Of a DNA stretch of 64,000 nt, positions 39,561-48,214 are shown in pieces. The notes under the pieces are model-generated. The model was not told the DNA's origin, ran no database searches, and saw nothing but the letters and a program-made list of their open reading frames with translations. How positions within the stretch are numbered: the first letter of the stretch is position 1; each line of letters opens with the position of its first letter. Source of the DNA: Flavobacteriales bacterium (GTDB taxonomy: Bacteria > Bacteroidota > Bacteroidia > Flavobacteriales_F > PHOS-HE28); assembly GCA_019638115.1 (NCBI GenBank), contig JAHBUK010000004.1, positions 160,794-224,793 of the forward strand, given 5' to 3'. The position numbers and the translations under genes were made by a program.

Positions 39561-40622
39561 TCACGGCTTTTCGCCAGGCCAGTTGCGCGTGGTCCACACC
39601 GCATAGCCGCCCTTGCTGTCGTCCATGATCAGGTAGGCCTCCACTTCAGGATGCCGACCCAACCAAACCTGCGCATCCTCGGGTCCAAGCACCAGCATGG
39701 CCGTCGCCAGGGCATCGGCGGTGGCACAATCATCCGCAATGATGGTGGCGCTCAGCAGCGCGTTCATAGCAGGCCGTCCGGTGCGCGGATCGATCGTATG
39801 GCCATAGCGGCTACCGTTCACCTCAATGAACTTGCGGTAGTTGCCGCCTGTGGCCAGGCTCCGGTCCGCCAAGGGGACCACGGTCTGTTGCACGTGTGCA
39901 TCACCTTCCACCGGTTTGTCGATCTGTATGGTCCACACACCACCGCGATCGTTGAAGCCGCGCGCCCGCACTTCGCCCCCCACCTCCACCATGTAGTGCT
40001 GAATGCCGCGCTGCTCCAGCAATTGCACCAGGACATCCACGGTGTAGCCTTGTGCTATGCCGTTGGGGTCGAATTGAACACCGGGAACAAGACGGACAAG
40101 ACGGCTCCAGTCAATGATCCCTCTTGCGCTCGTATCAAGCCGTATTTTCTGAAACCCTACAAATCCGAGAAGACTGTCGACGGGAACTTCCCGATCTATA
40201 ATTGTCCGTACCGACCCAAACCCGTATGCATCGACAAGAGGTTTAATTGTCGGATCAAAAGCTCCATTGGTGATTTGCCAAATATGCTGCGACCTAATGA
40301 ACACCACTTGTACATGGCGATCAGCAAATACATGCTGCTCATCACTAACTCGGTTCCAACGAGAGATCAGAGAGGTGGTATCCCATAAACTGAGACTTGC
40401 GTCGATAATCTTGAATAGACTGTCGACCGGACCACTCAGATCGCGCTGCAAGCTGTCTATGTATTTGATGGTGAAGGTGCTGCCCTGGGCTTCTCCCTTC
40501 AGGGTTACCAGTTCGCTTTTGGGGTCGGTGCAGGCAACAAGGAGAACTGTTGCGAGCAGGAACAGAAAGCCCCGCACTGGGCGGGACTTCTGAGGATGGG
40601 GTTGAACACTTGCGTGTTGCAT
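39561..40622 (-). CDS. apbE: FAD:protein FMN transferase ApbE
   Basis: A 353-residue lipoprotein (lipobox LLVACTD near residue 31). ApbE features: GSTFTIKY at the start of the domain, NGIAQGYTVDVLVQLLEQRG, YMVEVGGEVRARG, and HTIDPRTGRPA followed by DDCATADALATAMLVLGPE with metal ligands. It attaches FMN through a phosphoester bond to Thr in NqrB and NqrC, which explains its place right after nqrF. Bases of about 40080-40440 (residues about 60-180) are near 46% GC against 60-67% on either side, so the gene may be a mosaic. Confidence 0.92.
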   Translation of the reverse strand: MQHASVQPHPQKSRPVRGFLFLLATVLLVACTDPKSELVTLKGEAQGSTFTIKYIDSLQRDLSGPVDSLFKIIDASLSLWDTTSLISRWNRVSDEQHVFADRHVQVVFIRSQHIWQITNGAFDPTIKPLVDAYGFGSVRTIIDREVPVDSLLGFVGFQKIRLDTSARGIIDWSRLVRLVPGVQFDPNGIAQGYTVDVLVQLLEQRGIQHYMVEVGGEVRARGFNDRGGVWTIQIDKPVEGDAHVQQTVVPLADRSLATGGNYRKFIEVNGSRYGHTIDPRTGRPAMNALLSATIIADDCATADALATAMLVLGPEDAQVWLGRHPEVEAYLIMDDSKGGYAVWTTRNWPGEKP

Positions 40623-40646
40623 CGATCTTATATGGTGTCGGCGGCT

Positions 40647-40667
40647 CGACAGGCAAGATGCCTGTCG
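40647..40667. terminator. hairpin between nqrF and apbE
   Basis: CGACAGGCA pairs perfectly with TGCCTGTCG around AGA, four bases after the nqrF stop. No T-tract follows on the minus strand, so it may be a stabilising or processing hairpin, or a dispersed palindromic repeat, rather than a true terminator. Confidence 0.55.
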
Positions 40668-40670
40668 TAC

Positions 40671-41975
40671 CTAGCCTCCGAAATCGTCGAAGCTCACGTT
40701 CTCCTTGGGTACACCCCAATCGTCCACCATCTTCAGCACGGCGGCGTTCATCATGGGCGGGCCACAGAAGTAGAACTCGATGTCCTCGGGTGCTTCGTGC
40801 TTCTTCAGGTACTGGTCGATCACGGCCTGGTGCACGAAACCGGTGAAGCCATCGCCTTCGGGATCGTTCACGTCCTTCTTCACCTTCCAGTTGTCCTCCG
40901 GAGCGGGTTCGCTGAGCACCACGAAGAACTTGAAGTTGGGGAACTCACGTGCGATGCTGTTGAAATGCTCCAGGTAGAAGAGCTCGCGCTTGCTGCGGCC
41001 ACCGTACCAGTAGGTCACCTTGCGGCCGCTCTTCAGCGTGTGGAAGAGGTGGAAGAGGTGCGAGCGCATGGGGGCCATGCCGGCACCTCCGCCGATGTAG
41101 AGCATTTCGGCTTCGGTCTCCTTGATGAAGAATTCGCCGTAAGGACCGCTGATGGTGACCTTGTCGCCGGGCTTGCAGTTGAACACGAAGCTGGAGCAGA
41201 TGCCGGGGTTCACGTCCATCCAGCCGTTCTTGGCACGATCCCAGGGCGGGGTGGCGATGCGGATATTCAGCATCACAATATTGCCCTCGGCCGGGTGGTT
41301 GGCCATGGAGTAGGCGCGGAAGATGGGCTCGGGATTCTTCATCTTCAGGTCCCAGAGCTTGTACTTGTCCCACTCGCCCTTGAAGTCCATGGGGTCGCGG
41401 CCCAAGGCCTGAAGTTCCGGGTGCGCCGTGATGTCGATGTTCTTGAAATCCACTTCGCAGGGGGGCACGTCCACCTGGATGTATCCACCGGCCTCGAAGT
41501 GCAGGGTCTCACCCGGCGGCAGTTTCACCACGAACTCCTTGATGAAGCTGGCCACGTTGTAGTTGGAGACCACTTCGCATTCCCACTTCTTGATGCCGAA
41601 GATCTCCTCGGGCACCTTGATGACCATGTCGTTCTTCACCTTCACCTGGCAACCCAGGCGCCAGTTATCGGCAATGGCCTTGCGGCTGAAGTAGGGTGCC
41701 TCGGTGGGCAGGATCTCACCACCACCTTCCATCACCTGGCACTTGCACATGGCGCAGGTACCGCCACCACCACAGGCGCTGGGCAGGAAGATCTTGGCTT
41801 CGCTGAGGGTGCTGAGCAGGGTGCTGCCGGCTTCCACCTCGATGGTCTTCTCCCCGTTGATGGAGAGTTTCACCAGACCGCTGGGGCTGAGCTTCGCCTT
41901 GGCGAACAGCAGCAGGCTTACGAGCAGCAGCGTAACGACCAGAAAAACGGCTACGGTAACAAGGATCGTTGTCAT
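40671..41975 (-). CDS. nqrF: Na+-translocating NADH:quinone reductase subunit F
   Basis: A 434-residue subunit. An N-terminal helix (TTILVTVAVFLVVTLLLVSL) precedes a 2Fe-2S ferredoxin domain with CGGGGTCAMCKC and a later LGCQV ligand. The FAD domain has RAYSMAN, and the NADH domain GGGAGMAPMRSHLF and FCGPPMMNAAVLKM. It is the NADH entry point of Na+-NQR: NADH to FAD to the 2Fe-2S centre. It is a little longer than the Vibrio protein (about 408). Last gene of nqrABCDEF. Confidence 0.97.
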   Translation of the reverse strand: MTTILVTVAVFLVVTLLLVSLLLFAKAKLSPSGLVKLSINGEKTIEVEAGSTLLSTLSEAKIFLPSACGGGGTCAMCKCQVMEGGGEILPTEAPYFSRKAIADNWRLGCQVKVKNDMVIKVPEEIFGIKKWECEVVSNYNVASFIKEFVVKLPPGETLHFEAGGYIQVDVPPCEVDFKNIDITAHPELQALGRDPMDFKGEWDKYKLWDLKMKNPEPIFRAYSMANHPAEGNIVMLNIRIATPPWDRAKNGWMDVNPGICSSFVFNCKPGDKVTISGPYGEFFIKETEAEMLYIGGGAGMAPMRSHLFHLFHTLKSGRKVTYWYGGRSKRELFYLEHFNSIAREFPNFKFFVVLSEPAPEDNWKVKKDVNDPEGDGFTGFVHQAVIDQYLKKHEAPEDIEFYFCGPPMMNAAVLKMVDDWGVPKENVSFDDFGG

Positions 41976-41977
41976 GA

Positions 41978-42592
41978 TCAGATCTTGATGCCCATGAAGG
42001 CCATGAAGGCCATACCCATGAGTCCGGTGATGATGAAGGTGATGCCCAGGCCACGCAGCGGTGCCGGGATGTCGCTGTAACGGAGCTTCTCACGGATGGC
42101 CGCGATGGCCACGATGGCGAGGAACCAGCCCACGCCGCTGCCCAGTGCGAAACTGCTGGCCTCGGCGATGTTGCTGTACTGGCGCTCCTGCATGAAGAGC
42201 GCGCCGCCCAGGATCGAGCAGTTCACAGCGATCAGTGGGAGGAAGATGCCCAGTGCGCCGTAGAGCGCGGGTGCGAACTTCTCAACCACCATCTCCACCA
42301 ACTGCACGATGGAGGCCACCACGGCGATGAACATGATGAAGGCCAGGAAGCTCAAGTCCACTTCCGCCAAGGACGGAGAGATCCAAGAAAGGGCGCCGGC
42401 CTTGAGGACGTAGTTCTCCAGCAGGTAGTTCACCGGCACGGTCACTACAAGTACGAAGATCACGGCGGCACCGAGGCCCACGCCGGTCTTCACGGTCTTG
42501 CTTACAGCCAGGTACGAGCACATACCCAGGAAGTAGGCGAAGATCATGTTCTCGATGAAGATTGCCTTGACGAAGATGTTTACGAGGTTCAT
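41978..42592 (-). CDS. nqrE: Na+-NQR subunit E
   Basis: A 204-residue membrane subunit with six helices ([20 protein letters not shown] and others). Cys residues in FLGMCSYL and [12 protein letters not shown] are those expected to hold the intramembrane iron centre shared with NqrD. It lies two bases from nqrF. Confidence 0.96.
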   Translation of the reverse strand: MNLVNIFVKAIFIENMIFAYFLGMCSYLAVSKTVKTGVGLGAAVIFVLVVTVPVNYLLENYVLKAGALSWISPSLAEVDLSFLAFIMFIAVVASIVQLVEMVVEKFAPALYGALGIFLPLIAVNCSILGGALFMQERQYSNIAEASSFALGSGVGWFLAIVAIAAIREKLRYSDIPAPLRGLGITFIITGLMGMAFMAFMGIKI

Positions 42593-42604
42593 GGCGTGCG
42601 GGAC

Positions 42605-43288
42605 TTAGGCTTGCTCAATGAGCTTCGTGTTACGGGCGCGCTGGATCCAGATTATGATACCCACGATCACGAGCGCCATGGGGGGCAGGATCATCATGTT
42701 GTTGTTCATGTATCCGAATGCGTAGAGGCGGGTCTTCTCGGCGGCATCGCCCAGGATGGGAACACCGAAGAGGCTGCCGCTACCGAAGAGCTCGCGGAAG
42801 AAGGCCACCGCCACCAGGATCCAGGCATAACCGAGGGCGTTACCGAAGGCATCCAGCGCACTGGGACCGGGCTTGTTGCCCATGGCGTAGGCCTCGAAAC
42901 GGCCCATGATGATGCAGTTGGTGATGATGAGGCCCACGTAAACACCCACCTGCTTGGCCACGTCGTAGACGAAAGCCTTCAGCACGTTGTCCACGATGAT
43001 CACCAGGCCGGCCACCACCACCAGCTGCACGATGATGCGGATCCGCGAAGGGATCACGTTGCGCAACAGGGAGATGATGACGTTACCGGCCAACATCACG
43101 GCCATCACGCTGGCGCTCATCACCAGCGCGTTCTCCAGCTTCACGGTGATGGCCAATGCGGAGCAGATGCCCAACACCTGCACGGTGATGGGGTTGTTGT
43201 CGTTCAGCGGATCGGTGATCAGCTTGCGGTTCTTCTTGCTGAAAAGCCCTTCGGACTTGGCAGCTACCGGCGCGGTGCTGGTGCTCAT
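42605..43288 (-). CDS. nqrD: Na+-NQR subunit D
   Basis: A 227-residue membrane subunit. After a 30-residue cytoplasmic lead it has six helices, with the metal-site Cys in VLGICSALAITVKLENA and TNCIIMGRFEAYA. It is homologous to NqrE in inverted topology. Its start overlaps the nqrC stop (ATGA). Confidence 0.96.
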   Translation of the reverse strand: MSTSTAPVAAKSEGLFSKKNRKLITDPLNDNNPITVQVLGICSALAITVKLENALVMSASVMAVMLAGNVIISLLRNVIPSRIRIIVQLVVVAGLVIIVDNVLKAFVYDVAKQVGVYVGLIITNCIIMGRFEAYAMGNKPGPSALDAFGNALGYAWILVAVAFFRELFGSGSLFGVPILGDAAEKTRLYAFGYMNNNMMILPPMALVIVGIIIWIQRARNTKLIEQA

Positions 43289-44073
43289 AGTACCTCCGTT
43301 TGTTCTTGTTCAACGATCACCTCCTCCACTTCCACCACCTCGACCTTGGGGGCCGACACGATGGAGCTGAGGTAGGCATGATAGACCTTGAGGCTGCGGC
43401 TCAGCATCTCGCCAACACCGTCGCTGGTGATGGTGCCACCGCTGATGCCATCAACGCCATGCGGGTCGGTGGTCTCGCTACCGCCCTTGTAGACCTTGAT
43501 GCTGGTGAAGCCCCCCTGCTCGTCCACGAAGGTCTTGCCAGGGAACTGCTTGGTGAAGATCGGCGTGGAGATCTCGGCACCCAGACCCGGGGTCTCACCC
43601 TGGTGATCGAAGGTGCTGCCCACCACCGTGCGCCCGTCGGCTGCCACGGCAACGTAGCCCCAGATGGGACCCCACAGGCCCGTACCCACCATGGGCAGGA
43701 TGTACAGGGGCTGGCCATCCTGCTCGGCCACGTACAAGGGGTAGAGCATCTGGTCGGCAGTGATCACGCGGGCCTTCTCGTCCTTGTACTGCTTGCGCAC
43801 GTCCAGTTCAAAGGCATCACCTTCCACTTCCTTGCCTTGGGCATCCACCATGCGGGTCTCCTTGATGAGCTCTTCATAGCGCGCAGGGGCATCATCGCGG
43901 CTCACCTTCACGTTCATGGCGGCCAGGATGTTCTGCATTTTCTCTCGGCGCACGTTCTCGGCCTGGAAGGGCTTGAGCTGCATGTAGGTGAACGCGAGCA
44001 GGGAACCCACCACGGCCACCATGATGATGGCGAAGGTGAAGGTGAACGAATTGCTGTTCTTGTCGATTGCCAT
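43285..44073 (-). CDS. nqrC: Na+-NQR subunit C
   Basis: A 262-residue subunit with one N-terminal helix (FTFAIIMVAVVGSLLAFTYM) and a periplasmic FMN-binding domain. The FMN attachment motif reads GISGGTITSDG, a variant of SGATxT, with the Thr as acceptor for ApbE-transferred FMN. An acidic tail (VEVVEVEEVIVEQEQTEVL) is unusual compared with Vibrio NqrC. Confidence 0.95.
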   Translation of the reverse strand: MAIDKNSNSFTFTFAIIMVAVVGSLLAFTYMQLKPFQAENVRREKMQNILAAMNVKVSRDDAPARYEELIKETRMVDAQGKEVEGDAFELDVRKQYKDEKARVITADQMLYPLYVAEQDGQPLYILPMVGTGLWGPIWGYVAVAADGRTVVGSTFDHQGETPGLGAEISTPIFTKQFPGKTFVDEQGGFTSIKVYKGGSETTDPHGVDGISGGTITSDGVGEMLSRSLKVYHAYLSSIVSAPKVEVVEVEEVIVEQEQTEVL

Positions 44074-44085
44074 GGTTCCTTGCGG

Positions 44086-45264
44086 TTAGGCGGTTTGCAG
44101 CGTGGCGCGCTTCAGGCGGCGGTTGATGTTGGCCTGCACCACGTAATGGTCGATCAAGGGCGCCATCACGTTCATGAAGAGAATGGCGAGCATCATGCCC
44201 TCGGGGTAGGCCGGGTTCACCACGCGGATGAGGATGGCGAGCAGGCCGATGAGGAAGCCGTAGATCCACTTGCCGGTGTTGGTCTGCGTGGCCGTTACGG
44301 GGTCTGTTGCCATGAAGACCAGACCAAAGAAGAAGCTGCCGAGCATGAGCTGGTGCAGCATGGGGATCTGCATGTAGGCGTTGCCCACCATGGGGCCCAC
44401 CCAGTTGAAGATGCCGGCCATGGCCAGACCGCCGAGGAACACGCTGAGCATGATGCGCCAGCTGCCAACGCCGGTGATCAGCAGGATGGCCGCGCCGATC
44501 AGGCAGGCTACCACACTGGTCTCGCCGATGCTACCGGCCTCAAAGCCCCAGAAGCTGTCCATCATGGGCACCACACCGGCCATGTTGCCCGATGCTGCGT
44601 GGCCCATGCTGGTGGCACCGCTGAAGCCGTCCACCACGGCCTGTCCGTCCGTGCTCACCCACACCTTGTCTCCACTGAGCATGGTGGGGTATGCGAAGAA
44701 GAGGAAGGCACGCGCGGTAAGTGCCACGTTCAGGATGTTCATGCCGGTGCCTCCGAAGACCTCCTTGCCGATCACCACGGCGAAGGCGGTACCGATGGCC
44801 ACCATCCACAGGGGCGTACCCACGGGCATCACCAAGGGGATGAGCATTCCGCTCACCAGGAAACCCTCCTGAATGGGGTGACCCTTGATGGAGCAGAAGA
44901 GGAACTCGATTCCCAGCCCCACACCGTAGCTCACTACCACGATGGGCAGCACCTTGATGGCGCCGAATAGGAACTTCTCCCAGAAACCATCGCCCAGGGC
45001 GGTGAACTCACCGATGGCGAGGTAGTGCTGGTGCCCCACGTTCCACATGCCGAAGAGCAGGCAAGGGATCATGGCGGTGATCACCAAGCTCATGGTCCGC
45101 TTCAGGTCGATGCCATCGCGGATGTGTGCGCCTGAAGTGGTGGCGTGGCCCGGGGTGAACAGGAAGGTCTCCAGACCATCGAACACCCAGTGCAGTTTCT
45201 CCAGTTTGCCCCCCTTGCTGAAGGTGGGCTTCACGCTGTCCACCAGATTACGTAGTGCTTTCAC
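44086..45264 (-). CDS. nqrB: Na+-NQR subunit B
   Basis: A 392-residue membrane subunit with about ten helices. The covalent FMN motif DGFSGATSMG is near residue 220, followed by a quinone/riboflavin-binding region. It forms the main Na+ pathway of the complex. It starts 12 bases after nqrA. Confidence 0.96.
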   Translation of the reverse strand: MKALRNLVDSVKPTFSKGGKLEKLHWVFDGLETFLFTPGHATTSGAHIRDGIDLKRTMSLVITAMIPCLLFGMWNVGHQHYLAIGEFTALGDGFWEKFLFGAIKVLPIVVVSYGVGLGIEFLFCSIKGHPIQEGFLVSGMLIPLVMPVGTPLWMVAIGTAFAVVIGKEVFGGTGMNILNVALTARAFLFFAYPTMLSGDKVWVSTDGQAVVDGFSGATSMGHAASGNMAGVVPMMDSFWGFEAGSIGETSVVACLIGAAILLITGVGSWRIMLSVFLGGLAMAGIFNWVGPMVGNAYMQIPMLHQLMLGSFFFGLVFMATDPVTATQTNTGKWIYGFLIGLLAILIRVVNPAYPEGMMLAILFMNVMAPLIDHYVVQANINRRLKRATLQTA

Positions 45265-45276
45265 GGTATTGACGGC

Positions 45277-46629
45277 TTAGGTGGTTTCCTTGATCAGAGC
45301 ATCGAGGCCTTGGCGCACGATGCTTTGGGAGTTGATCTTGCTGGTGCACACGAACTCACAGAGCGCGAAGTCCTCGGGTGCTACTTCGTAAAGCCCGAGC
45401 TTCTCCATTTGTTCGATGTCGTTCATCAGGATGGCCTTCAGCAGGTGCACGGGGTAGATGTCGAAAGGGAACACCTGCTCGTACTGGCCGCTCATCACGA
45501 AGGCACGCTCCTCGCCGTTCTGGCTGGAATCCATGGAGTAACGCTTGCCTGGCATGACCCAGGTGGGGAAGCTGCGGCTTGCGCTGAACTTGTCGAAACC
45601 GGGGCTGGCCCAACCTTCGGTGATGAAGAACTTGGGCTCATCGCCTTCGGGGATCAGCGTCACCTGGCCGTGGTAGAAACCGAGGTTGCCCTCCGCTCCA
45701 ACGCGATCACCGGTGAGCACGTTGCCACTGATGATGCGGGTCTTCTCCCCCACTGCACCGGCGATGTCCTTCAGCGGGGCACCAATGATGGTGCGGTAGT
45801 ACTTGGGATTCTTGGCATCGCTGCCGGTGAGGGCCACGGTGCGGCTGGCATCGAAGTGGCCGGTGCGGAACAGGCGACCGATCATCAGCACGTCCTGCAC
45901 GCTGCAGGTCCACACCACTTCACCTTTGTTGATCGGGTCGATGTGGTGGATCTGCACGCCCACATTACCGGCCGGGTGTGGTCCGCTAACGGTATGGCGC
46001 ACCACGCCTTTGGCATCGAGGAATTCGCGAGCGGCGGTTTTGGGGTTCACCGCCAGGTTCACTTTGCCTTTGGTGAGCTTGGCCAGCGCATTGATGCCCG
46101 CCTGGAAGTCGTCACCTTGGTTGCGCACCACGAAGTCGAGGTCGGCACCCAAGGGGTTGCTGTCGAAGCAGGAGATGAAAATGGCCTTGGGCTCCTGAGC
46201 CGGGTTGGCCACCACATCGAAGGGACGCTGGCGGATCACCGGCCAAACGCCGCTGGAAAGGAGCTTTTGGATGACCGTTTCGCGGTTCATGGTGCTGGCA
46301 TCGCCGGCACCGAAGTCCTCATACTGGATCTGCGCATCGGCCAACACCCGCACTTCGAGCACTTTGCGCTTCTCGCCGCGCACCACATCGGCCACCTCGC
46401 CACTTACCGGGCTGGTGTAGAGCACGCGCTCATTGTACTTGTCTGCGAAGAGCGGTGATCCGGCCTTCACGCGGTCGCCGGGCTTCACCAATACTTTGGG
46501 CACAAGGCCGTGGAAGTCGGTCGGTTTGATCGCGATGACCTTCGCGGGATCGGTCTGTACAAGGACCTTCTCAGCTTCGCCTACCAGGCGGATATCGAGG
46601 CCTTTACGGATCCTGATGCTCTTGGACAT
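45277..46629 (-). CDS. nqrA: Na+-NQR subunit A
   Basis: A 450-residue soluble subunit from ATG 46629 (MSKSIRIRKGLDIRLVGEAE); the frame is open further upstream but that part contains the promoter. Features: KPTDFHGLVPKVLVKPGDRV, GEVADVVRGEKRKVLEV and HPAGNVGVQIHHIDPI. It lies on the cytoplasmic side beside NqrB. First gene of the operon. Confidence 0.96.
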   Translation of the reverse strand: MSKSIRIRKGLDIRLVGEAEKVLVQTDPAKVIAIKPTDFHGLVPKVLVKPGDRVKAGSPLFADKYNERVLYTSPVSGEVADVVRGEKRKVLEVRVLADAQIQYEDFGAGDASTMNRETVIQKLLSSGVWPVIRQRPFDVVANPAQEPKAIFISCFDSNPLGADLDFVVRNQGDDFQAGINALAKLTKGKVNLAVNPKTAAREFLDAKGVVRHTVSGPHPAGNVGVQIHHIDPINKGEVVWTCSVQDVLMIGRLFRTGHFDASRTVALTGSDAKNPKYYRTIIGAPLKDIAGAVGEKTRIISGNVLTGDRVGAEGNLGFYHGQVTLIPEGDEPKFFITEGWASPGFDKFSASRSFPTWVMPGKRYSMDSSQNGEERAFVMSGQYEQVFPFDIYPVHLLKAILMNDIEQMEKLGLYEVAPEDFALCEFVCTSKINSQSIVRQGLDALIKETT

Positions 46630-46668
46630 GGGTTGCAAGTACAATGGCCCGGCTGGTTTCGGGCGCGG

Positions 46669-46676
46669 CAAAAGTA
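46669..46676 (-). promoter_or_regulatory. -7 promoter element TACTTTTG of the nqr operon
   Basis: A perfect TAnnTTTG match on the minus strand, 39 nt before the nqrA ATG. A weaker TACTTG lies nearer the ATG. Confidence 0.6.
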
Positions 46677-46822
46677 TGTTCCGGGACATAAAGTTCACAG
46701 GCCATTCACCGCATCGTAAGCCATTGGTGCGGAAAGCCTGCCGGGCCGGGCATTCCTGGCATCCGAGGCCCACTTCACAGAAGCGATGCACAGGCAATGG
46801 GTAACTTGCGCCGACCTTGCGC

Positions 46823-48136
46823 ATGCTATTCCCACTCCTCGCCCTGCTGCCCCTGGCGTGCACCAGCCTGCACAGCGCCACTTCGGGCTCCGACCGCAAC
46901 TCCAGCGACTACTGGACCAACAAAGTACCCTTGCGGTACGAGGACCATACCTACAGCTCCACGGTACGCACCGTTCAGCTTTTCAAGGAAGGTTTCGAGC
47001 TTGCCCCGCCGGTGATCGAGTTGGGCAGCGAGGAGGGACTCATCCTCCGCTTCGACGACCTTTCTCCCGACCCGCAGTACCTCTCCTACACCCTTGTGCA
47101 TTGCGATGCCTATTGGAAGCCGAGCGACCTGATGCCCGGCCAATACCTGAGCGGCGCCCTGAACGACTACCTGCCACCGGCCCGCCAGAGCTTCAACACG
47201 CTGCAACCCTTCCTGCAATACGATGTGCGGATACCCAACGACATCATGCGGATCTCTCGCAGCGGCAACTACCTGCTGAAGGTGTACCGCGATACCGATG
47301 AGAACGACCTGGTGCTGACGCGCCGCCTGATGGTCTATGAGCAACGTGCACGCATCGATGCCCGCATCCAAGCCACCCGGCAGGTGGACCTCCGCGACCA
47401 AGCGCAGCAAGTGGACCTCTCCGTGCAGCATGGCGAGTTGCCCGTGCAGGACCCCTTCGCGGAGATCCATATCGCCATGTTGCAGAACATGCGTTGGGAC
47501 GAGCTGCGCACCGGCTTCAAGCCCCGCTTCGTGCGTGGCACGGACCTGATCTACGATTTTCCTGAACAGGGCCTCTTCATGGGCGGCAACGAGTACCGCA
47601 ACTTCGACCTGAAGGACCTGCGCTTCACCACCCAACGAGTGGCCCGGATCGAGCATGGCGTTGGGCAGGGCGTGTACCAGGCCCACCTCACCGCAGAGCC
47701 CAAGCGCAACATCCGCGTCTACTTCGATCAGCCGGACATCAACGGCCGCTTCTTCGTGCGCAACGATTTCTTCGACGGCGACCCCTTGGGGGCCGACTAC
47801 GTGAACGTGCACTTCACGCTGCCCATGCCCGGGCCACTGGCCGATCCGGTATACGTGTACGGCGCCTTCAGCGACTGGCAATGCCGCAAGGAGTACCGCA
47901 TGGAATGGAACGCCGAACGCAAAGCCTACACCCTGGCCGCGTTGCTGAAACAAGGCTTCTACGATTTCGCTTACGTGACCGTGCCCTACGGATCCACCAA
48001 GCCCGACCTGGGCGCGATCGATGGCGACCACTTCCAAACGGAGAACGACTACTTGGTGCTGGTGTACTTCAGCGATCGGCAGCAGCGCTGCGACCGCCTG
48101 GTGGGCGTGCGTTTCCTGAACAGTCGCAGAGGCTGA
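46823..48136 (+). CDS. T9SS plug protein (DUF5103)
   Basis: A 437-residue lipoprotein from ATG 46823 (LFPLLALLPLACTS with lipobox LPLAC). The DUF5103 family is named for the plug that closes the periplasmic side of the SprA/Sov translocon. Seen: VPLRYEDHTYSSTVRTVQLF, LRFDDLSPDPQYLSYTLVHC, YLLKVYRDTDENDLVLTRR, and a second domain with PVYVYGAFSDWQ and YRMEWNAERKAY. It links the many sorting-domain proteins here with their secretion machine. Divergent from nqrA. Confidence 0.88.
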   Translation: MLFPLLALLPLACTSLHSATSGSDRNSSDYWTNKVPLRYEDHTYSSTVRTVQLFKEGFELAPPVIELGSEEGLILRFDDLSPDPQYLSYTLVHCDAYWKPSDLMPGQYLSGALNDYLPPARQSFNTLQPFLQYDVRIPNDIMRISRSGNYLLKVYRDTDENDLVLTRRLMVYEQRARIDARIQATRQVDLRDQAQQVDLSVQHGELPVQDPFAEIHIAMLQNMRWDELRTGFKPRFVRGTDLIYDFPEQGLFMGGNEYRNFDLKDLRFTTQRVARIEHGVGQGVYQAHLTAEPKRNIRVYFDQPDINGRFFVRNDFFDGDPLGADYVNVHFTLPMPGPLADPVYVYGAFSDWQCRKEYRMEWNAERKAYTLAALLKQGFYDFAYVTVPYGSTKPDLGAIDGDHFQTENDYLVLVYFSDRQQRCDRLVGVRFLNSRRG

Positions 48137-48142
48137 GCGGAT

Positions 48143-48214
48143 CTACCGGCCGGCCACCACACGGAAGGCATTGCCCGCTGCGGTACGCACGAGGTAGGTA
48201 GCGGTCCTAGAGGA
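48143..48214 (-). pseudogene. in-frame remnant of a T9SS sorting-domain tail after a stop codon
   Basis: Immediately after the TGA of the next gene (48215-48217) the same frame continues for 23 codons to a TAG: SSRTATYLVRTAAGNAFRVV and AGR. The part from TYLVR is what the end of a T9SS type A domain looks like. The rest of such a domain (about 60 residues) is missing, so this looks like a deletion scar. Confidence 0.55.
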
